NCBI RefSeq assembly: GCF_031882575.1
Contig: NZ_CP134772.1
Span: forward strand, 6,173,001-6,237,000
Source of the DNA: Pseudomonas sp. VD-NE ins
Lineage (GTDB): Bacteria > Pseudomonadota > Gammaproteobacteria > Pseudomonadales > Pseudomonadaceae
Direction: 5' to 3'
DNA length: 64,000 bases
Every line of letters starts with the position of its first letter. The stretch's first letter is position 1. Below are positions 27,331-36,685 of this stretch, in pieces. Under the pieces are notes generated by a model. That model saw only the letters and a list, made by a program, of their open reading frames with translations, did not search any database and was not told where the DNA came from. The translations under genes were made by a program, and so were the position numbers.

Positions 27331-27437
27331 TGCACGTCACATGCAGTCTGTCGCTTGAAGCGTGAAGCCCAAGGCGTGAAACCAACATTGCGTTATCATG
27401 CGCAGCCTCTGAAAAACGCGATGTTGGTTTTCTTGTC

Positions 27438-28337
27438 ATGACCCTCCCGTCCGATCTGCCCGCAGAACTCGCCCACCGTGGCGTGCGCCCGGCCGATCGC
27501 CTCGGTTTTACCCTGTTTCTCGCGGCGTTGATCCATTTGGCGCTGCTGCTCGGCGTCGGCTTCACGATGGTCGAGCCCAAGCAAATCAGCAAAACACTGG
27601 AAATCACCCTCGCCACCTTCAAGAGCGAAAAGAAGCCAGAGAAGGCTGACTTTCTCGCCCAAGAGCATCAGGAAGGCAGCGGCACGCTGGACAAGAAGGC
27701 GATCCCCAAAACCACTGAAGTGGCGCCATTCCAGGACAATCAGGTCAAAAAAGTTACCCCGCCCCCGGCCGCCAAACCGGAAGTGCAGGAGGCTGCGCCC
27801 AAGGCTGCGGTGACCACCGTTGCGCCAAAGCCGAAAAAGGCGCCGACCAAGAAAGAAGAAAGCAAAACCGAGGTCAAACCGACGGTCGATGCGCCGGAAT
27901 TCGACAGCTCGCAGCTGTCCAGCGACATCGCCAGCCTCGAAGCCGAACTGGCCAAGGAACAACAGCTGTACGCTAAGCGCCCGCGCATTCACCGCTTGAG
28001 CGCGGCGTCGACCATGCGTGACAAGGGTGCCTGGTACAAGGACGACTGGCGCAAGAAGGTTGAGCGCATCGGTAACCTCAATTACCCCGAGGAAGCACGG
28101 CGCAAGCAGATCTACGGCAATCTGCGCCTGATGGTTTCGATCAACCGCGACGGCTCGCTGTATGAAGTGCTGGTGCTGGAATCGTCCGGCCAACCGCTGC
28201 TGGATCAGGCGGCGCAGCGCATTGTTCGACTGGCGGCACCGTTTGCGCCGTTTACCGGCGACTTGTCGGACATCGACCGTCTGGAAATCATTCGTACCTG
28301 GAAATTTGCCCGGGGCGACAAGCTCTCCAGCAATTAA
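27438..28337 (+). CDS. TonB-family energy transducer (TonB3-like)
   Basis: 299-residue TonB protein. A single transmembrane anchor lies at about residues 22-44, then a Lys/Pro/Ala-rich spacer (about 60-150), a short coiled-coil-like stretch (SSDIASLEAELAKEQQ) and a C-terminal TonB domain with YPEEARRKQIYGNLRLMVSI and LDQAAQRIVRLAAP. No ExbB/ExbD genes are adjacent. By position it corresponds to PAO1 tonB3 (PA0406), reported to be needed for twitching motility, which fits the neighbouring pil-chp operon. It follows gshB after 107 bp. Confidence 0.9.
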   Translation: MTLPSDLPAELAHRGVRPADRLGFTLFLAALIHLALLLGVGFTMVEPKQISKTLEITLATFKSEKKPEKADFLAQEHQEGSGTLDKKAIPKTTEVAPFQDNQVKKVTPPPAAKPEVQEAAPKAAVTTVAPKPKKAPTKKEESKTEVKPTVDAPEFDSSQLSSDIASLEAELAKEQQLYAKRPRIHRLSAASTMRDKGAWYKDDWRKKVERIGNLNYPEEARRKQIYGNLRLMVSINRDGSLYEVLVLESSGQPLLDQAAQRIVRLAAPFAPFTGDLSDIDRLEIIRTWKFARGDKLSSN

Positions 28338-28352
28338 AGACACTGCAAATCT

Positions 28353-28430
28353 CCCTGCTCGCGAATGCGGTGTGTCATCCAACATTGATGTGACTGATCC
28401 ACCGCATTCGCGAGCAGGCTCGCTCCCACA
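28353..28430. repeat. REP pair (type B), left arm shortened
   Basis: CTGCTCGCGAATGCGG on the left and CCGCATTCGCGAGCAGGCTCGCTCCCAC on the right, inverted. The left arm lacks its outer GGGAGCGAG part. It lies between tonB and algH. Confidence 0.85.
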
Positions 28431-28496
28431 TTTGATCTACGTGGTTCTCTGATCCTCAGCTTGTCAGTTTGCCCCTTCGACGCCACACTAGCGCAC

Positions 28497-29069
28497 ATGA
28501 AAAACGTCAGCCCCAGCTACCTCAAGCATCAATTCCTGATCGCCATGCCACACATGGCCGACCCGAACTTTGCCCACACCTTGACCTACATCGTCGAGCA
28601 CACGGCCAATGGCGCTATGGGGATTGTGGTCAACCGGCCGCAAGAGCTGAATCTGGCCGACATTCTTGAGCAACTGCGCCCGGACATCGACCCGCCAGCA
28701 CTGTGCCAGCACGTACCGATCTTTATCGGCGGCCCGGTGCAGACCGATCGCGGTTTCGTGCTGCACCCGGCAGGCAAGACCTTCCAGGCCACCGCGCAAC
28801 TGGACGGTGATCTGGCCCTGTCGACCTCGCAGGACGTGCTGTTCGCCATCGCGGACGGCGTCGGCCCGGCGAAAAGCCTGATTGCCCTCGGTTACGCCGG
28901 TTGGGAAGCCGGGCAGCTGGAAGCGGAACTTGCCGACAACGCCTGGCTGAACTGCCCGTACGACGCCGACATCCTGTTCAACACCAGCAGCGAATTGCGT
29001 CTGGAAGCGGCGGCCCGGCACTTGGGGATCAACCTCAGCCTGCTGACCAGCCAGGCAGGTCACGCCTGA
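28497..29069 (+). CDS. algH: UPF0301 protein AlgH/YqgE
   Basis: 190-residue conserved cytoplasmic protein of unknown biochemical role; in P. aeruginosa it was first linked to alginate regulation. Signatures are YLKHQFLIAMPHMADPNFAHT, GAMGIVVNRPQ, FIGGPVQTDRGFVLHP and SLIALGYAGWEAGQLEAEL. The ATG at 28497 gives the conserved start; a TTG 12 codons earlier is unlikely. Its stop overlaps the ruvX start (TGATG). Confidence 0.93.
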   Translation: MKNVSPSYLKHQFLIAMPHMADPNFAHTLTYIVEHTANGAMGIVVNRPQELNLADILEQLRPDIDPPALCQHVPIFIGGPVQTDRGFVLHPAGKTFQATAQLDGDLALSTSQDVLFAIADGVGPAKSLIALGYAGWEAGQLEAELADNAWLNCPYDADILFNTSSELRLEAAARHLGINLSLLTSQAGHA

Positions 29070-29506
29070 TGGCCCTGCGCCTGATTCTCGGCTTCGACTA
29101 CGGCACCAAACAGATCGGCGTCGCGGTCGGCCAGGTGATTACCGGCCAGGCCCGTGAGCTGTGCACCTTGAAGGCACAGAACGGCGTTCCCGACTGGAAC
29201 CAGGTCGAAGCCCTTATAAAAGAATGGAAACCCGATGCCGTTGTTGTCGGACTGCCGCTGAACATGGACGGCACCCCGAGCGACATGTGCGTACGCGCGG
29301 AAAAGTTTGCCCGCCGCCTCAACGGCCGCTTCAATCTGCCCTTCTATACCCACGACGAACGCCTGACCACGTTTGAAGCCAAAGGCGAGCGCCTTGCCCG
29401 TGGCGGTCAGAAAGGCAGTTACCGCGACAACCCGGTGGACGCCATCGCCGCCGCTCTGCTGTTGCAGGGCTGGCTCGATGAAAACACTGCATTGTTTGAA
29501 TCCTGA
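29069..29506 (+). CDS. ruvX: RuvX/YqgF family pre-16S rRNA nuclease
   Basis: 145-residue RNase H-fold protein, the family implicated in processing the 5' end of pre-16S rRNA. It has LILGFDYGTKQIGVAVGQ with catalytic D10, VVVGLPLNMDGTPSDM and DERLTTFEA. The one-base overlap with algH gives translational coupling, a nearly universal algH-ruvX pair in gammaproteobacteria. Confidence 0.94.
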   Translation: MALRLILGFDYGTKQIGVAVGQVITGQARELCTLKAQNGVPDWNQVEALIKEWKPDAVVVGLPLNMDGTPSDMCVRAEKFARRLNGRFNLPFYTHDERLTTFEAKGERLARGGQKGSYRDNPVDAIAAALLLQGWLDENTALFES

Positions 29507-29507
29507 C

Positions 29508-29530
29508 AAGCGCTTCGGCGCTTTTCTTTT
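29508..29530 (+). terminator. UUCG hairpin with T-rich tail between ruvX and pyrR
   Basis: AAGCGC, loop TTCG, GCGCTT (29508-29523), then TTCTTTT. It overlaps or directly follows the ruvX stop. It may act as a weak terminator or attenuator ahead of pyrR-pyrB; readthrough cannot be judged from sequence. Confidence 0.6.
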
Positions 29531-29586
29531 GAGTGAAAAACCGAGTCGTGTCCAAGGACCCGACTCGCCCCCAACAAGGAGCAACC

Positions 29587-30093
29587 ATGAGCCTGCCAAA
29601 TCCCGCCGATCTGATCAGCCAGATGGCAACCCGCCTCAAGGCGCACCTTGCCCAGCGTGAAATCAGTGAACCGCGTTACATCGGCATTCGCACCGGCGGC
29701 ATCTGGGTCGCGCAGGCCTTGCTCAAAGAACTGGGCAGCGACGCGCCACTGGGCACGCTGGACGTGTCCTTCTACCGTGACGACTTCAGCCAGAACGGCC
29801 TGCACCCGCAAGTGCGCCCGTCTGCCCTGCCCTTCGAGATCGAAGGCCAGCATCTGGTGCTGATCGACGACGTACTGATGAGCGGCCGCACCATCCGCGC
29901 CGCCATGAACGAATTGTTCGACTACGGCCGCCCGGCCAGCGTGACCCTGGTCTGCCTGCTGGACCTGGATGCCGGCGAACTGCCGATCCGCCCCAACGTA
30001 GTCGGCGCGACGCTGTCGCTGGCCGCTCACGAACGGGTGAAGCTGTCCGGCCCCGAGCCACTGACGCTCGAACTGCAAGACTTCAACCTTTAA
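29587..30093 (+). CDS. pyrR: PyrR bifunctional regulator / uracil phosphoribosyltransferase homolog
   Basis: 168-residue type I phosphoribosyltransferase. The PRPP loop is [17 protein letters not shown] at about residues 90-106. ATG at 29587, preceded by AAGGAGCAACC, gives [13 protein letters not shown]. In Pseudomonas, PyrR is linked to control of the pyrB operon, but the usual RNA attenuation of Gram-positives is not clearly encoded here. It lies 27 bp before pyrB. Confidence 0.93.
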   Translation: MSLPNPADLISQMATRLKAHLAQREISEPRYIGIRTGGIWVAQALLKELGSDAPLGTLDVSFYRDDFSQNGLHPQVRPSALPFEIEGQHLVLIDDVLMSGRTIRAAMNELFDYGRPASVTLVCLLDLDAGELPIRPNVVGATLSLAAHERVKLSGPEPLTLELQDFNL

Positions 30094-30120
30094 TCCGCCC
30101 TATTGAGAGTCCCCTTCGCG

Positions 30121-31125
30121 ATGACGCCTCTAGATACCAAGCGCCCGCTGCAGCTCAATGATCAGGGCCAGCTGCGCCACTTCCTCTCGCTCGACGGCCT
30201 GCGCCGCGAGTTGCTGACGGAAATCCTCGACACTGCCGACTCGTTCCTCGAAGTCGGTGCCCGGGCGGTGAAGAAAGTCCCGTTGCTGCGCGGCAAGACC
30301 GTGTGCAACGTGTTCTTCGAAAACTCCACGCGCACCCGCACCACCTTCGAACTGGCGGCCCAGCGGCTGTCGGCGGACGTGATCACCCTGAACGTGTCGA
30401 CCTCGTCGGCGAGCAAGGGTGAAACGCTGCTCGACACCCTGCGCAACCTCGAAGCCATGGCCGCCGACATGTTCGTCGTGCGCCACGGTGACTCCGGTGC
30501 TGCGCACTTCATCGCCGAACATGTTTGCCCGCAAGTGGCGATCATCAACGGCGGCGACGGCCGTCATGCCCACCCGACGCAGGGCATGCTCGACATGCTC
30601 ACCATCCGTCGGCACAAGGGCGGTTTCGAAAACCTCTCGGTGGCCATCGTCGGCGACATCCTGCACTCGCGGGTGGCGCGCTCGAACATGCTCGCACTGA
30701 AAACCCTCGGTTGCCCGGACATCCGTGTGATCGCGCCGAAAACCCTGTTGCCGATCGGCATCGAGCAATACGGCGTGAAGGTCTACACCGACATGACCGA
30801 AGGCCTCAAGGACGTCGACGTGGTGATCATGCTGCGCCTGCAGCGTGAACGCATGACCGGCGGCCTGCTGCCGAGCGAAGGCGAGTTCTACCGCCTGTTC
30901 GGTCTGACTACCGCACGCCTGGCCGGGGCCAAACCCGATTGCATCGTCATGCACCCGGGGCCGATCAACCGTGGCGTGGAAATAGAGTCCGCAGTGGCCG
31001 ACGGCCCGCACTCGGTGATCCTCAATCAGGTCACCTACGGCATCGCCATTCGTATGGCTGTGCTGTCCATGGCCATGAGCGGGCAAACCGCGCAGCGTCA
31101 ATTCGAGCAGGAGAACGCCCAGTGA
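30121..31125 (+). CDS. pyrB: Aspartate carbamoyltransferase catalytic subunit
   Basis: 334-residue enzyme making carbamoyl aspartate from carbamoyl phosphate and aspartate. Carbamoyl phosphate site [12 protein letters not shown] is at residues 65-76, with HPTQGMLDM and [10 protein letters not shown] downstream. Pseudomonas type: the N-terminus is extended ([16 protein letters not shown]), and the enzyme is expected to form a dodecamer with the inactive dihydroorotase encoded just after. Its stop overlaps that gene's GTG start (GTGA). Confidence 0.96.
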   Translation: MTPLDTKRPLQLNDQGQLRHFLSLDGLRRELLTEILDTADSFLEVGARAVKKVPLLRGKTVCNVFFENSTRTRTTFELAAQRLSADVITLNVSTSSASKGETLLDTLRNLEAMAADMFVVRHGDSGAAHFIAEHVCPQVAIINGGDGRHAHPTQGMLDMLTIRRHKGGFENLSVAIVGDILHSRVARSNMLALKTLGCPDIRVIAPKTLLPIGIEQYGVKVYTDMTEGLKDVDVVIMLRLQRERMTGGLLPSEGEFYRLFGLTTARLAGAKPDCIVMHPGPINRGVEIESAVADGPHSVILNQVTYGIAIRMAVLSMAMSGQTAQRQFEQENAQ

Positions 31126-32393
31126 AGCTCAGCATTCTCGGCGCACGCGTCATCGATCCAAGCAGCGGCCTGGATCAAATCACCGACATTCACGTTGAAG
31201 CCTGCAAGATCGTCGCCCTCGGCGCCGCCCCAGCGGGTTTCACGGCAGTGGAAACCATCGATGCCCAAGGCCTCGTCGCCGCTCCGGGCCTCGTCGATCT
31301 GAACGTGGCCCTGCGTGAGCCGGGCTACAGCCGCAAAGGTTCGATCATCAGCGAAACCCGCGCAGCGGCGGCCGGCGGCGTGACCAGCCTGTGCTGCCCA
31401 CCGAAGACCAAACCGGTGCTCGACACCTCCGCCGTGGCCGAACTGATCCTCGACCGCGCACGCGAAGCCGGCAACACCAAAGTCTTCCCGATTGGCGCGC
31501 TGAGCAAGGGCCTGGACGGCGAGCAACTGGCTGAACTGGTGGCGTTGCGCGACGCTGGTTGTGTGGCGTTCGGCAACGGCCTGGAGAGCTTCCGCAACAC
31601 CCGCACTCTGTGCCGGGCGCTGGAATATGCGGCGACGTTTGATCTGACGGTGATTTTCAACTCGCAGGATCATGATCTGGCCGAGGGTGGTCTGGCCCAT
31701 GAAGGCGCAGTTGCCAGCTTCCTCGGTCTGCCGGGCATTCCGGAAACGGCTGAAACCGTGGCATTGGCCCGCGACCTGCTACTGGTTGAGCAGACCGGCG
31801 TGCGTGCGCACTTCAGCCAGTTGACCAGCGCTCGCGGCGTGGCGTTGATTGCTCAGGCGCAGGCCCGTGGCCTGAAGGTGACGGCGGATGTGGCGTTGTA
31901 TCAGCTGATTCTGACCGACGAAGCGCTGATCGATTTCAGCAGCCTGTATCACGTGCAACCGCCGCTGCGCACTCGTGCGGACCGCGATGGCCTGCGTGCA
32001 GCGGTGAAGTCCGGGGTTGTGTCGGCGATCTCCAGCCATCACCAACCGCACGAACGTGACGCCAAACTGGCACCGTTCGGCGCGACCGAGCCGGGTATCA
32101 GCAGTGTTGAGTTGCTGCTGCCGCTGGCGATGACGCTGGTTGAGGATGGCTTGCTCGATCTGCCGACGCTGCTGGCGCGTTTGAGCGCAGGCCCGGCTGA
32201 AGCGCTGCGTCTGCCGGCCGGCAAACTGGCGGTGGGTGGTGCGGCGGATATCGTGCTGTTCGATCCGCAGGCTTCGACGGTGGCCGGTGAGAATTGGCTG
32301 TCGAAGGGTGAGAACTGCCCGTTCATTGGGCACACATTGCCGGGTGTGGTTCGCTACACGCTGGTGGATGGGCGGATCACCCACCAGGCTTGA
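31122..32393 (+). CDS. pyrX: Inactive dihydroorotase-like subunit of aspartate transcarbamoylase
   Basis: 423-residue amidohydrolase-fold protein. The metal site of true dihydroorotases (DxHxHLREPG) reads [10 protein letters not shown] here, so both histidines are lost (N61 and A63). This fits the catalytically dead PyrC' that holds the Pseudomonas ATCase dodecamer together. The GTG start at 31122 overlaps pyrB (GTGA). A working dihydroorotase must be encoded elsewhere. The symbol pyrC' is also used for this gene. Confidence 0.92.
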   Translation: MKLSILGARVIDPSSGLDQITDIHVEACKIVALGAAPAGFTAVETIDAQGLVAAPGLVDLNVALREPGYSRKGSIISETRAAAAGGVTSLCCPPKTKPVLDTSAVAELILDRAREAGNTKVFPIGALSKGLDGEQLAELVALRDAGCVAFGNGLESFRNTRTLCRALEYAATFDLTVIFNSQDHDLAEGGLAHEGAVASFLGLPGIPETAETVALARDLLLVEQTGVRAHFSQLTSARGVALIAQAQARGLKVTADVALYQLILTDEALIDFSSLYHVQPPLRTRADRDGLRAAVKSGVVSAISSHHQPHERDAKLAPFGATEPGISSVELLLPLAMTLVEDGLLDLPTLLARLSAGPAEALRLPAGKLAVGGAADIVLFDPQASTVAGENWLSKGENCPFIGHTLPGVVRYTLVDGRITHQA

Positions 32394-32408
32394 TACCGGG
32401 TTGCCCCC

Positions 32409-32492
32409 AATCGCTGGCAAGCCAGCTCCCACAAGGTCTTGCGCTATCTTTGGGTTAGCGCAAAAACCTGTGGGAGCTGGCTTGCCAGCGAT
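32409..32492. repeat. REP pair (type A)
   Basis: Inverted ATCGCTGGCAAGCCAGCTCC cores about 40 bp apart between convergent pyrX and the TM2 gene. Confidence 0.9.
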
Positions 32493-32495
32493 GGC

Positions 32496-32927
32496 CTACT
32501 GGAAGGCGCCTCTGCCTTCAGCGTTACGCACCGACACCTGATCATTCAGCGTCCAGAAGTCATACAGCACCCCCAGAAAGAACAACCCGCCTGTCAGCAG
32601 ATAGATCAGTCCACTGATCCACTTGCCCTGATACATCCGGTGCACACCCAGTGCTCCAAGGAACGTCAGCAGAATCCACGCCACGTTGTACTCGATCGGC
32701 CCTGCGGTAAAGCGCAGATCCGCTTCCCGGTCCATCGCCGGGATCAGGAACAGGTCGATCAGCCAGCCAATGCCGAGCAAACCGAAGGTAAAAAACCAGA
32801 TCGTCCCGGTCACCGGCTTGCCGTAGTAGAAGCGGTGAGCGCCGGTGAAACCGAAAATCCACAGCAGATAACCGATGATTTTGCTGTGTGTATCTTGCGG
32901 CTGAACAATTTGTTGATAGCGGTTCAT
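32496..32927 (-). CDS. TM2 domain-containing membrane protein
   Basis: 143-residue inner-membrane protein made of two TM2-like units. The first has YLLWIFGFTGAHRFYYGKP then FFTFGLLGIGWLIDLFLIP; the second has LLTFLGALGVHRMYQGKW then LLTGGLFFLGVLYDFW. The GxHRFYxGK pattern followed by a Gly-rich helix and a terminal Asp defines TM2. The function is unknown. It is convergent with pyrX. Confidence 0.85.
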   Translation of the reverse strand: MNRYQQIVQPQDTHSKIIGYLLWIFGFTGAHRFYYGKPVTGTIWFFTFGLLGIGWLIDLFLIPAMDREADLRFTAGPIEYNVAWILLTFLGALGVHRMYQGKWISGLIYLLTGGLFFLGVLYDFWTLNDQVSVRNAEGRGAFQ

Positions 32928-33175
32928 GAAGACCTCGATTCACACGATAGATAAATATTCTTGAATTCTTTGTGACTTTTTTACAGGTTGCCGACGTACG
33001 GCAAATGTTACCGTTGCCACCGTCAAAGCCTTATAGCACCTGACTTCTGTCCGACAATTGCGTCCATTTGCCGCTTATTTGGTTCCGTTGGCTGCCAAGT
33101 GAATCGACCAACGGACTCGGAATGAAAAAAAACTCTGTTATAAAGTTGCGCGCTATCACTGAAGAGCCACGCCTA

Positions 33176-33793
33176 ATGCGACCATTTTTCAAGACATGGC
33201 TAACCATCTGCCTATTAATGCCACTGGCCGCCCACGCCACCAATCGTGAGCAACGTCTTCCTAACGTTAACGGCTTTACCCCTAAATCCCATGCTTCGGC
33301 TCCCTCGAGCAAAAGCAGCAAAAGCAAAACCACCACGCTGAGCAGCAAGAGCCACAGCAAGCTGGTGCCACCGATGGCGAGCAAGGAAAGCAGCAATGTG
33401 CTGAGCCGTGCGGTCAACGTCCTCGGTACACCTTATCGTTGGGGCGGCAGCAGCCCAAGTAAAGGCTTCGATTGCAGCGGTCTGGTGAAATACGCGTTCA
33501 ACGACGCTACGTTCGACCTGCCACGCACCTCGAACGCCATGGCCAGCGGCCACGGCGAGAAAGTCGAACGCAAGGATCTCAAGCCGGGCGACCTGATTTT
33601 CTTCAACATCAAGAGCCGTCGGGTCAACCACGTGGCCATCTATCTGGGCAACGACCGCTTCATCCACGCGCCTCGTCGTGGCAAAGCGGTGAGCATCGAT
33701 ACGCTGAACAAGCCGTACTGGCAGCAGCATTACGTAGTGGCCAAGCGTGTGTTGCCGAAAGAACAGAGCCAGATGCGCGTGGTTCAGCGCTAA
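33176..33793 (+). CDS. Secreted NlpC/P60 (C40) cell-wall hydrolase
   Basis: 205-residue endopeptidase, probably cutting peptidoglycan stem peptides in the periplasm. A signal peptide is at residues 1-20 (MRPFFKTWLTICLLMPLAAH). A Ser/Lys-rich linker (about 40-62) precedes the NlpC/P60 domain, with catalytic C100 in GFDCSGLVKYAF, H152 in VNHVAIYLG and H164 in FIHAP. An ATG at 33122 would add 18 residues and bury the signal, so 33176 is preferred. In PAO1, as I recall, pilU sits beside pilT at this position. Confidence 0.87.
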   Translation: MRPFFKTWLTICLLMPLAAHATNREQRLPNVNGFTPKSHASAPSSKSSKSKTTTLSSKSHSKLVPPMASKESSNVLSRAVNVLGTPYRWGGSSPSKGFDCSGLVKYAFNDATFDLPRTSNAMASGHGEKVERKDLKPGDLIFFNIKSRRVNHVAIYLGNDRFIHAPRRGKAVSIDTLNKPYWQQHYVVAKRVLPKEQSQMRVVQR

Positions 33794-33802
33794 CACCATA
33801 TC

Positions 33803-33912
33803 GATCGTTCCCACGCTCCGCGTGGGAACGCCTCAATGGACGCTCCGCGTCCGCCTCGGCAAGGACGCAGAGCGTCCGGGGCTGCATTCCCACGCAGAGC
33901 GTGGGAACGATC
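33803..33912. repeat. Nested palindromic repeat, copy 2
   Basis: About 110 bp, same family as 4702-4804. Outer arms are GATCGTTCCCACGC and GCGTGGGAACGATC; inner arms are GGACGCTCCGCGTCC and GGACGCAGAGCGTCC. It lies between convergent genes, the NlpC/P60 gene and pilT. Confidence 0.87.
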
Positions 33913-33918
33913 ACTCCC

Positions 33919-34953
33919 TCAGAAATTATCCGGCGTGCGCGCCTTTTCCCGCGCATGTTCGCGACTGATCAAACCCTTTGTCAGCAGATCCTTCAGGCAC
34001 ATGTCCAGTGTCTGCATCCCCAACGACCCGCCGGTCTGAATCGCCGAATACATCTGCGCCACCTTGTCCTCACGGATCAGGTTACGGATCGCCGACGTGC
34101 CCAGCATGATCTCGTGCGCCGCCACCCGCCCGCCGCCGATCTTCTTGATCAGCGTCTGCGAGACCACCGCCAGCAACGACTCCGACAGCATCGAACGCAC
34201 CATCGACTTCTCGTCACCGGGGAACACGTCGACCACGCGGTCGATGGTTTTCGCCGCCGACGTGGTGTGCAAGGTGCCGAACACCAAGTGCCCGGTCTCG
34301 GCAGCGGTCAGCGCCAGGCGAATGGTTTCCAGGTCACGCATCTCGCCAACCAGAATCACATCCGGGTCTTCGCGCAACGCTGAACGCAACGCAGTGGCGA
34401 AACTGCGGGTATCACGGTGGACTTCACGCTGATTGATCAGGCATTTGCGCGATTCGTGGACAAATTCGATCGGATCTTCAATGGTCAGGATGTGGTGATG
34501 GCGATGGGCGTTGAGGTAATCGATCATCGCCGCCAGCGTGGTCGACTTGCCGGAACCAGTTGGCCCGGTGACCAACACCAACCCGCGCGGGGCATCGGTG
34601 ATCTTGCGGAAGACGTCGCCCATGGCCAGGTCTTCCATGCTCAGCACTTTCGACGGGATGGTACGGAATACGGCGCCGGCGCCACGGTTCTGGTTAAAGG
34701 CGTTAACCCGGAACCGCGCGACACCCGGCACTTCAAAGGAAAAGTCGGTTTCCAGATGTTTCTCGAAGTCGACCCGCTGGGTGTCGTTCATGATGTCGTA
34801 GATCAATTCGTGCACTTGCTTGTGATCCAGCGCCGGCAGATTGATCCGCCGCACATCGCCGTCGACACGGATCATCGGCGGCAGACCGGCCGACAGGTGC
34901 AGGTCGGAAGCTCCCTGTTTGGCGCTGAAGGCCAGCAGTTCAGTGATATCCAT
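33919..34953 (-). CDS. pilT: Type IV pilus retraction ATPase PilT
   Basis: 344-residue hexameric secretion ATPase that powers pilus retraction. Walker A GPTGSGKST is at residues 130-138, with an Asp box in ILTIEDPIEFVHE, Walker B in DVILVGEMRDLETIRLALTAAETGH and the AIRNLIRE motif typical of PilT. ATG at 34953 gives MDITELLAFSAKQGASDLHL. It is divergent from yggS, as in PAO1. No pilU follows it. Confidence 0.96.
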   Translation of the reverse strand: MDITELLAFSAKQGASDLHLSAGLPPMIRVDGDVRRINLPALDHKQVHELIYDIMNDTQRVDFEKHLETDFSFEVPGVARFRVNAFNQNRGAGAVFRTIPSKVLSMEDLAMGDVFRKITDAPRGLVLVTGPTGSGKSTTLAAMIDYLNAHRHHHILTIEDPIEFVHESRKCLINQREVHRDTRSFATALRSALREDPDVILVGEMRDLETIRLALTAAETGHLVFGTLHTTSAAKTIDRVVDVFPGDEKSMVRSMLSESLLAVVSQTLIKKIGGGRVAAHEIMLGTSAIRNLIREDKVAQMYSAIQTGGSLGMQTLDMCLKDLLTKGLISREHAREKARTPDNF

Positions 34954-35146
34954 AGCGCTCCTCAATTCCAGTAGAATGCCGCGAACCTTCAGACCGCCGG
35001 CGCCAATCCTGCCTGAAAAGTCGCCGAGCGATGATCAGGCAAGGCAAAAGTCAGCGAAGAAGCGGAGTTGACGTCAGTCAATGAGCATTCTGAGGTGACT
35101 TTTAACGCTGCATGATCGAGTGCAGGCACTTTTCAGGCAGGATTTG

Positions 35147-35833
35147 ATGTCCACGATAGCAGACAGCATCCTTCAGGTTGGTTCGCGCATCCAGGCAGCG
35201 GCCAAAGCTGCGAACCGCGACGAAAACAGCGTCCAGTTGCTCGCCGTGAGCAAGACCAAACCCGCCCAGGCGCTGCGCGAAGCGTATGCCGCCGGCCTGC
35301 GTGACTTTGGCGAGAACTACCTGCAGGAAGCCTTGGGCAAACAGCTCGAACTGGCTGACCTGCCCTTGATCTGGCACTTCATCGGCCCCATTCAATCGAA
35401 CAAGACTCGCGCCATCGCCGAGCATTTCGACTGGGTGCATTCCGTGGATCGCCTGAAAATCGCTCAACGCTTGTCCGAACAGCGCCCGGCCGAGCTACCG
35501 CCGCTGAACATCTGCATTCAGGTCAACGTCAGCGGTGAGGCGAGTAAATCCGGCTGCACGCCTGACGATCTGCCGGCATTGGCCGCTGCGATCAGCACTT
35601 TGCCGCGTTTGAAACTGCGCGGCTTGATGGCAATTCCCGAGCCGACCGACGATCGCGCCGAGCAAGATGCGGCCTTCGCTGCCGTGCAGAAGCTGCAGGC
35701 GAGCCTCGATCTGCCGCTCGACACATTGTCCATGGGCATGAGCCACGACCTCGAGTCGGCCATCGCCCAAGGCGCCACTTGGGTGCGGATTGGTACCGCC
35801 CTGTTTGGTGCCAGAGATTATTCCCAGTCTTGA
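35147..35833 (+). CDS. yggS: YggS family PLP homeostasis protein
   Basis: 228-residue single-domain PLP-binding protein with an alanine-racemase-like barrel. PLP lysine K36 is in LLAVSKTKPAQAL, followed by FGENYLQEALGK and WHFIGPIQSNK, and MGMSHDLESAIAQGATWVRIG near the end. It buffers pyridoxal phosphate. ATG at 35147 was chosen over an upstream ATG because it gives the family start. It heads the yggS-proC-yggT-yggU operon. Confidence 0.95.
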   Translation: MSTIADSILQVGSRIQAAAKAANRDENSVQLLAVSKTKPAQALREAYAAGLRDFGENYLQEALGKQLELADLPLIWHFIGPIQSNKTRAIAEHFDWVHSVDRLKIAQRLSEQRPAELPPLNICIQVNVSGEASKSGCTPDDLPALAAAISTLPRLKLRGLMAIPEPTDDRAEQDAAFAAVQKLQASLDLPLDTLSMGMSHDLESAIAQGATWVRIGTALFGARDYSQS

Positions 35834-35856
35834 ACCATTCCAGATAAGGACCACAC

Positions 35857-36675
35857 ATGAGCAACACACGTATTGCGTTTATCGGTGCGGGCAACATGGC
35901 GGCCAGTCTGATTGGCGGCCTGCGCGCCAAGGGGCTGGAAGCGGCGCAGATCCGCGCCAGTGATCCGGGCGAAGAAACCCGCGCCAAGGTCAGCGCCGAA
36001 CACGGCATCGAAACTTTCGCCGACAACGCCATGGCCATCGACGGCGTCGATGTGATCGTGCTGGCGGTCAAGCCGCAGGCCATGAAAACCGTGTGCGAGA
36101 CGATTCGCCCGAGCCTGAAGCCGAATCAACTGGTGGTCTCCATTGCCGCCGGCATCACCTGCGCGAGCATGACCGCGTGGCTTGGCGAACAGCCGATCGT
36201 GCGCTGCATGCCAAACACCCCGGCGCTGCTGCGTCAGGGCGTCAGCGGCCTTTACGCGACCAGCGAAGTGACCGCCGAACAGCGTCAGCAAGCCGAAGAG
36301 CTGCTGTCCGCCGTCGGCATCGCCCTATGGCTGAACGAAGAACAGCAACTGGATGCCGTGACCGCTGTGTCCGGCTCCGGCCCGGCGTACTTCTTCCTGT
36401 TGATCGAAGCCATGACCGCCGCCGGCGTCAAACTCGGCCTGCCGAAAGACATCGCAGAACAACTGACCCTGCAGACCGCACTGGGCGCCGCGCACATGGC
36501 GGTTTCCAGCGACGTTGACGCCGCCGAACTGCGCCGCCGCGTGACCTCGCCAAACGGCACCACGGAAGCTGCAATCAAATCATTCCAGGCCAATGGCTTT
36601 GAAGCCCTGGTCGAAACCGCACTCGGCGCCGCCGCGCACCGCTCGGCCGAAATGGCCGAACAACTGGGCAAATAA
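35857..36675 (+). CDS. proC: Pyrroline-5-carboxylate reductase
   Basis: 272-residue enzyme for the last step of proline synthesis, reducing pyrroline-5-carboxylate with NAD(P)H. The Rossmann motif IAFIGAGNMAASLIGGL is at the N-terminus, with VRCMPNTPALLRQGVSGLYA, DAVTAVSGSGPAYFFLLIEAM and RRRVTSPNGTTEAAI. It lies 23 bp after yggS. Confidence 0.96.
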   Translation: MSNTRIAFIGAGNMAASLIGGLRAKGLEAAQIRASDPGEETRAKVSAEHGIETFADNAMAIDGVDVIVLAVKPQAMKTVCETIRPSLKPNQLVVSIAAGITCASMTAWLGEQPIVRCMPNTPALLRQGVSGLYATSEVTAEQRQQAEELLSAVGIALWLNEEQQLDAVTAVSGSGPAYFFLLIEAMTAAGVKLGLPKDIAEQLTLQTALGAAHMAVSSDVDAAELRRRVTSPNGTTEAAIKSFQANGFEALVETALGAAAHRSAEMAEQLGK

Positions 36676-36685
36676 GGAGCCTTAC

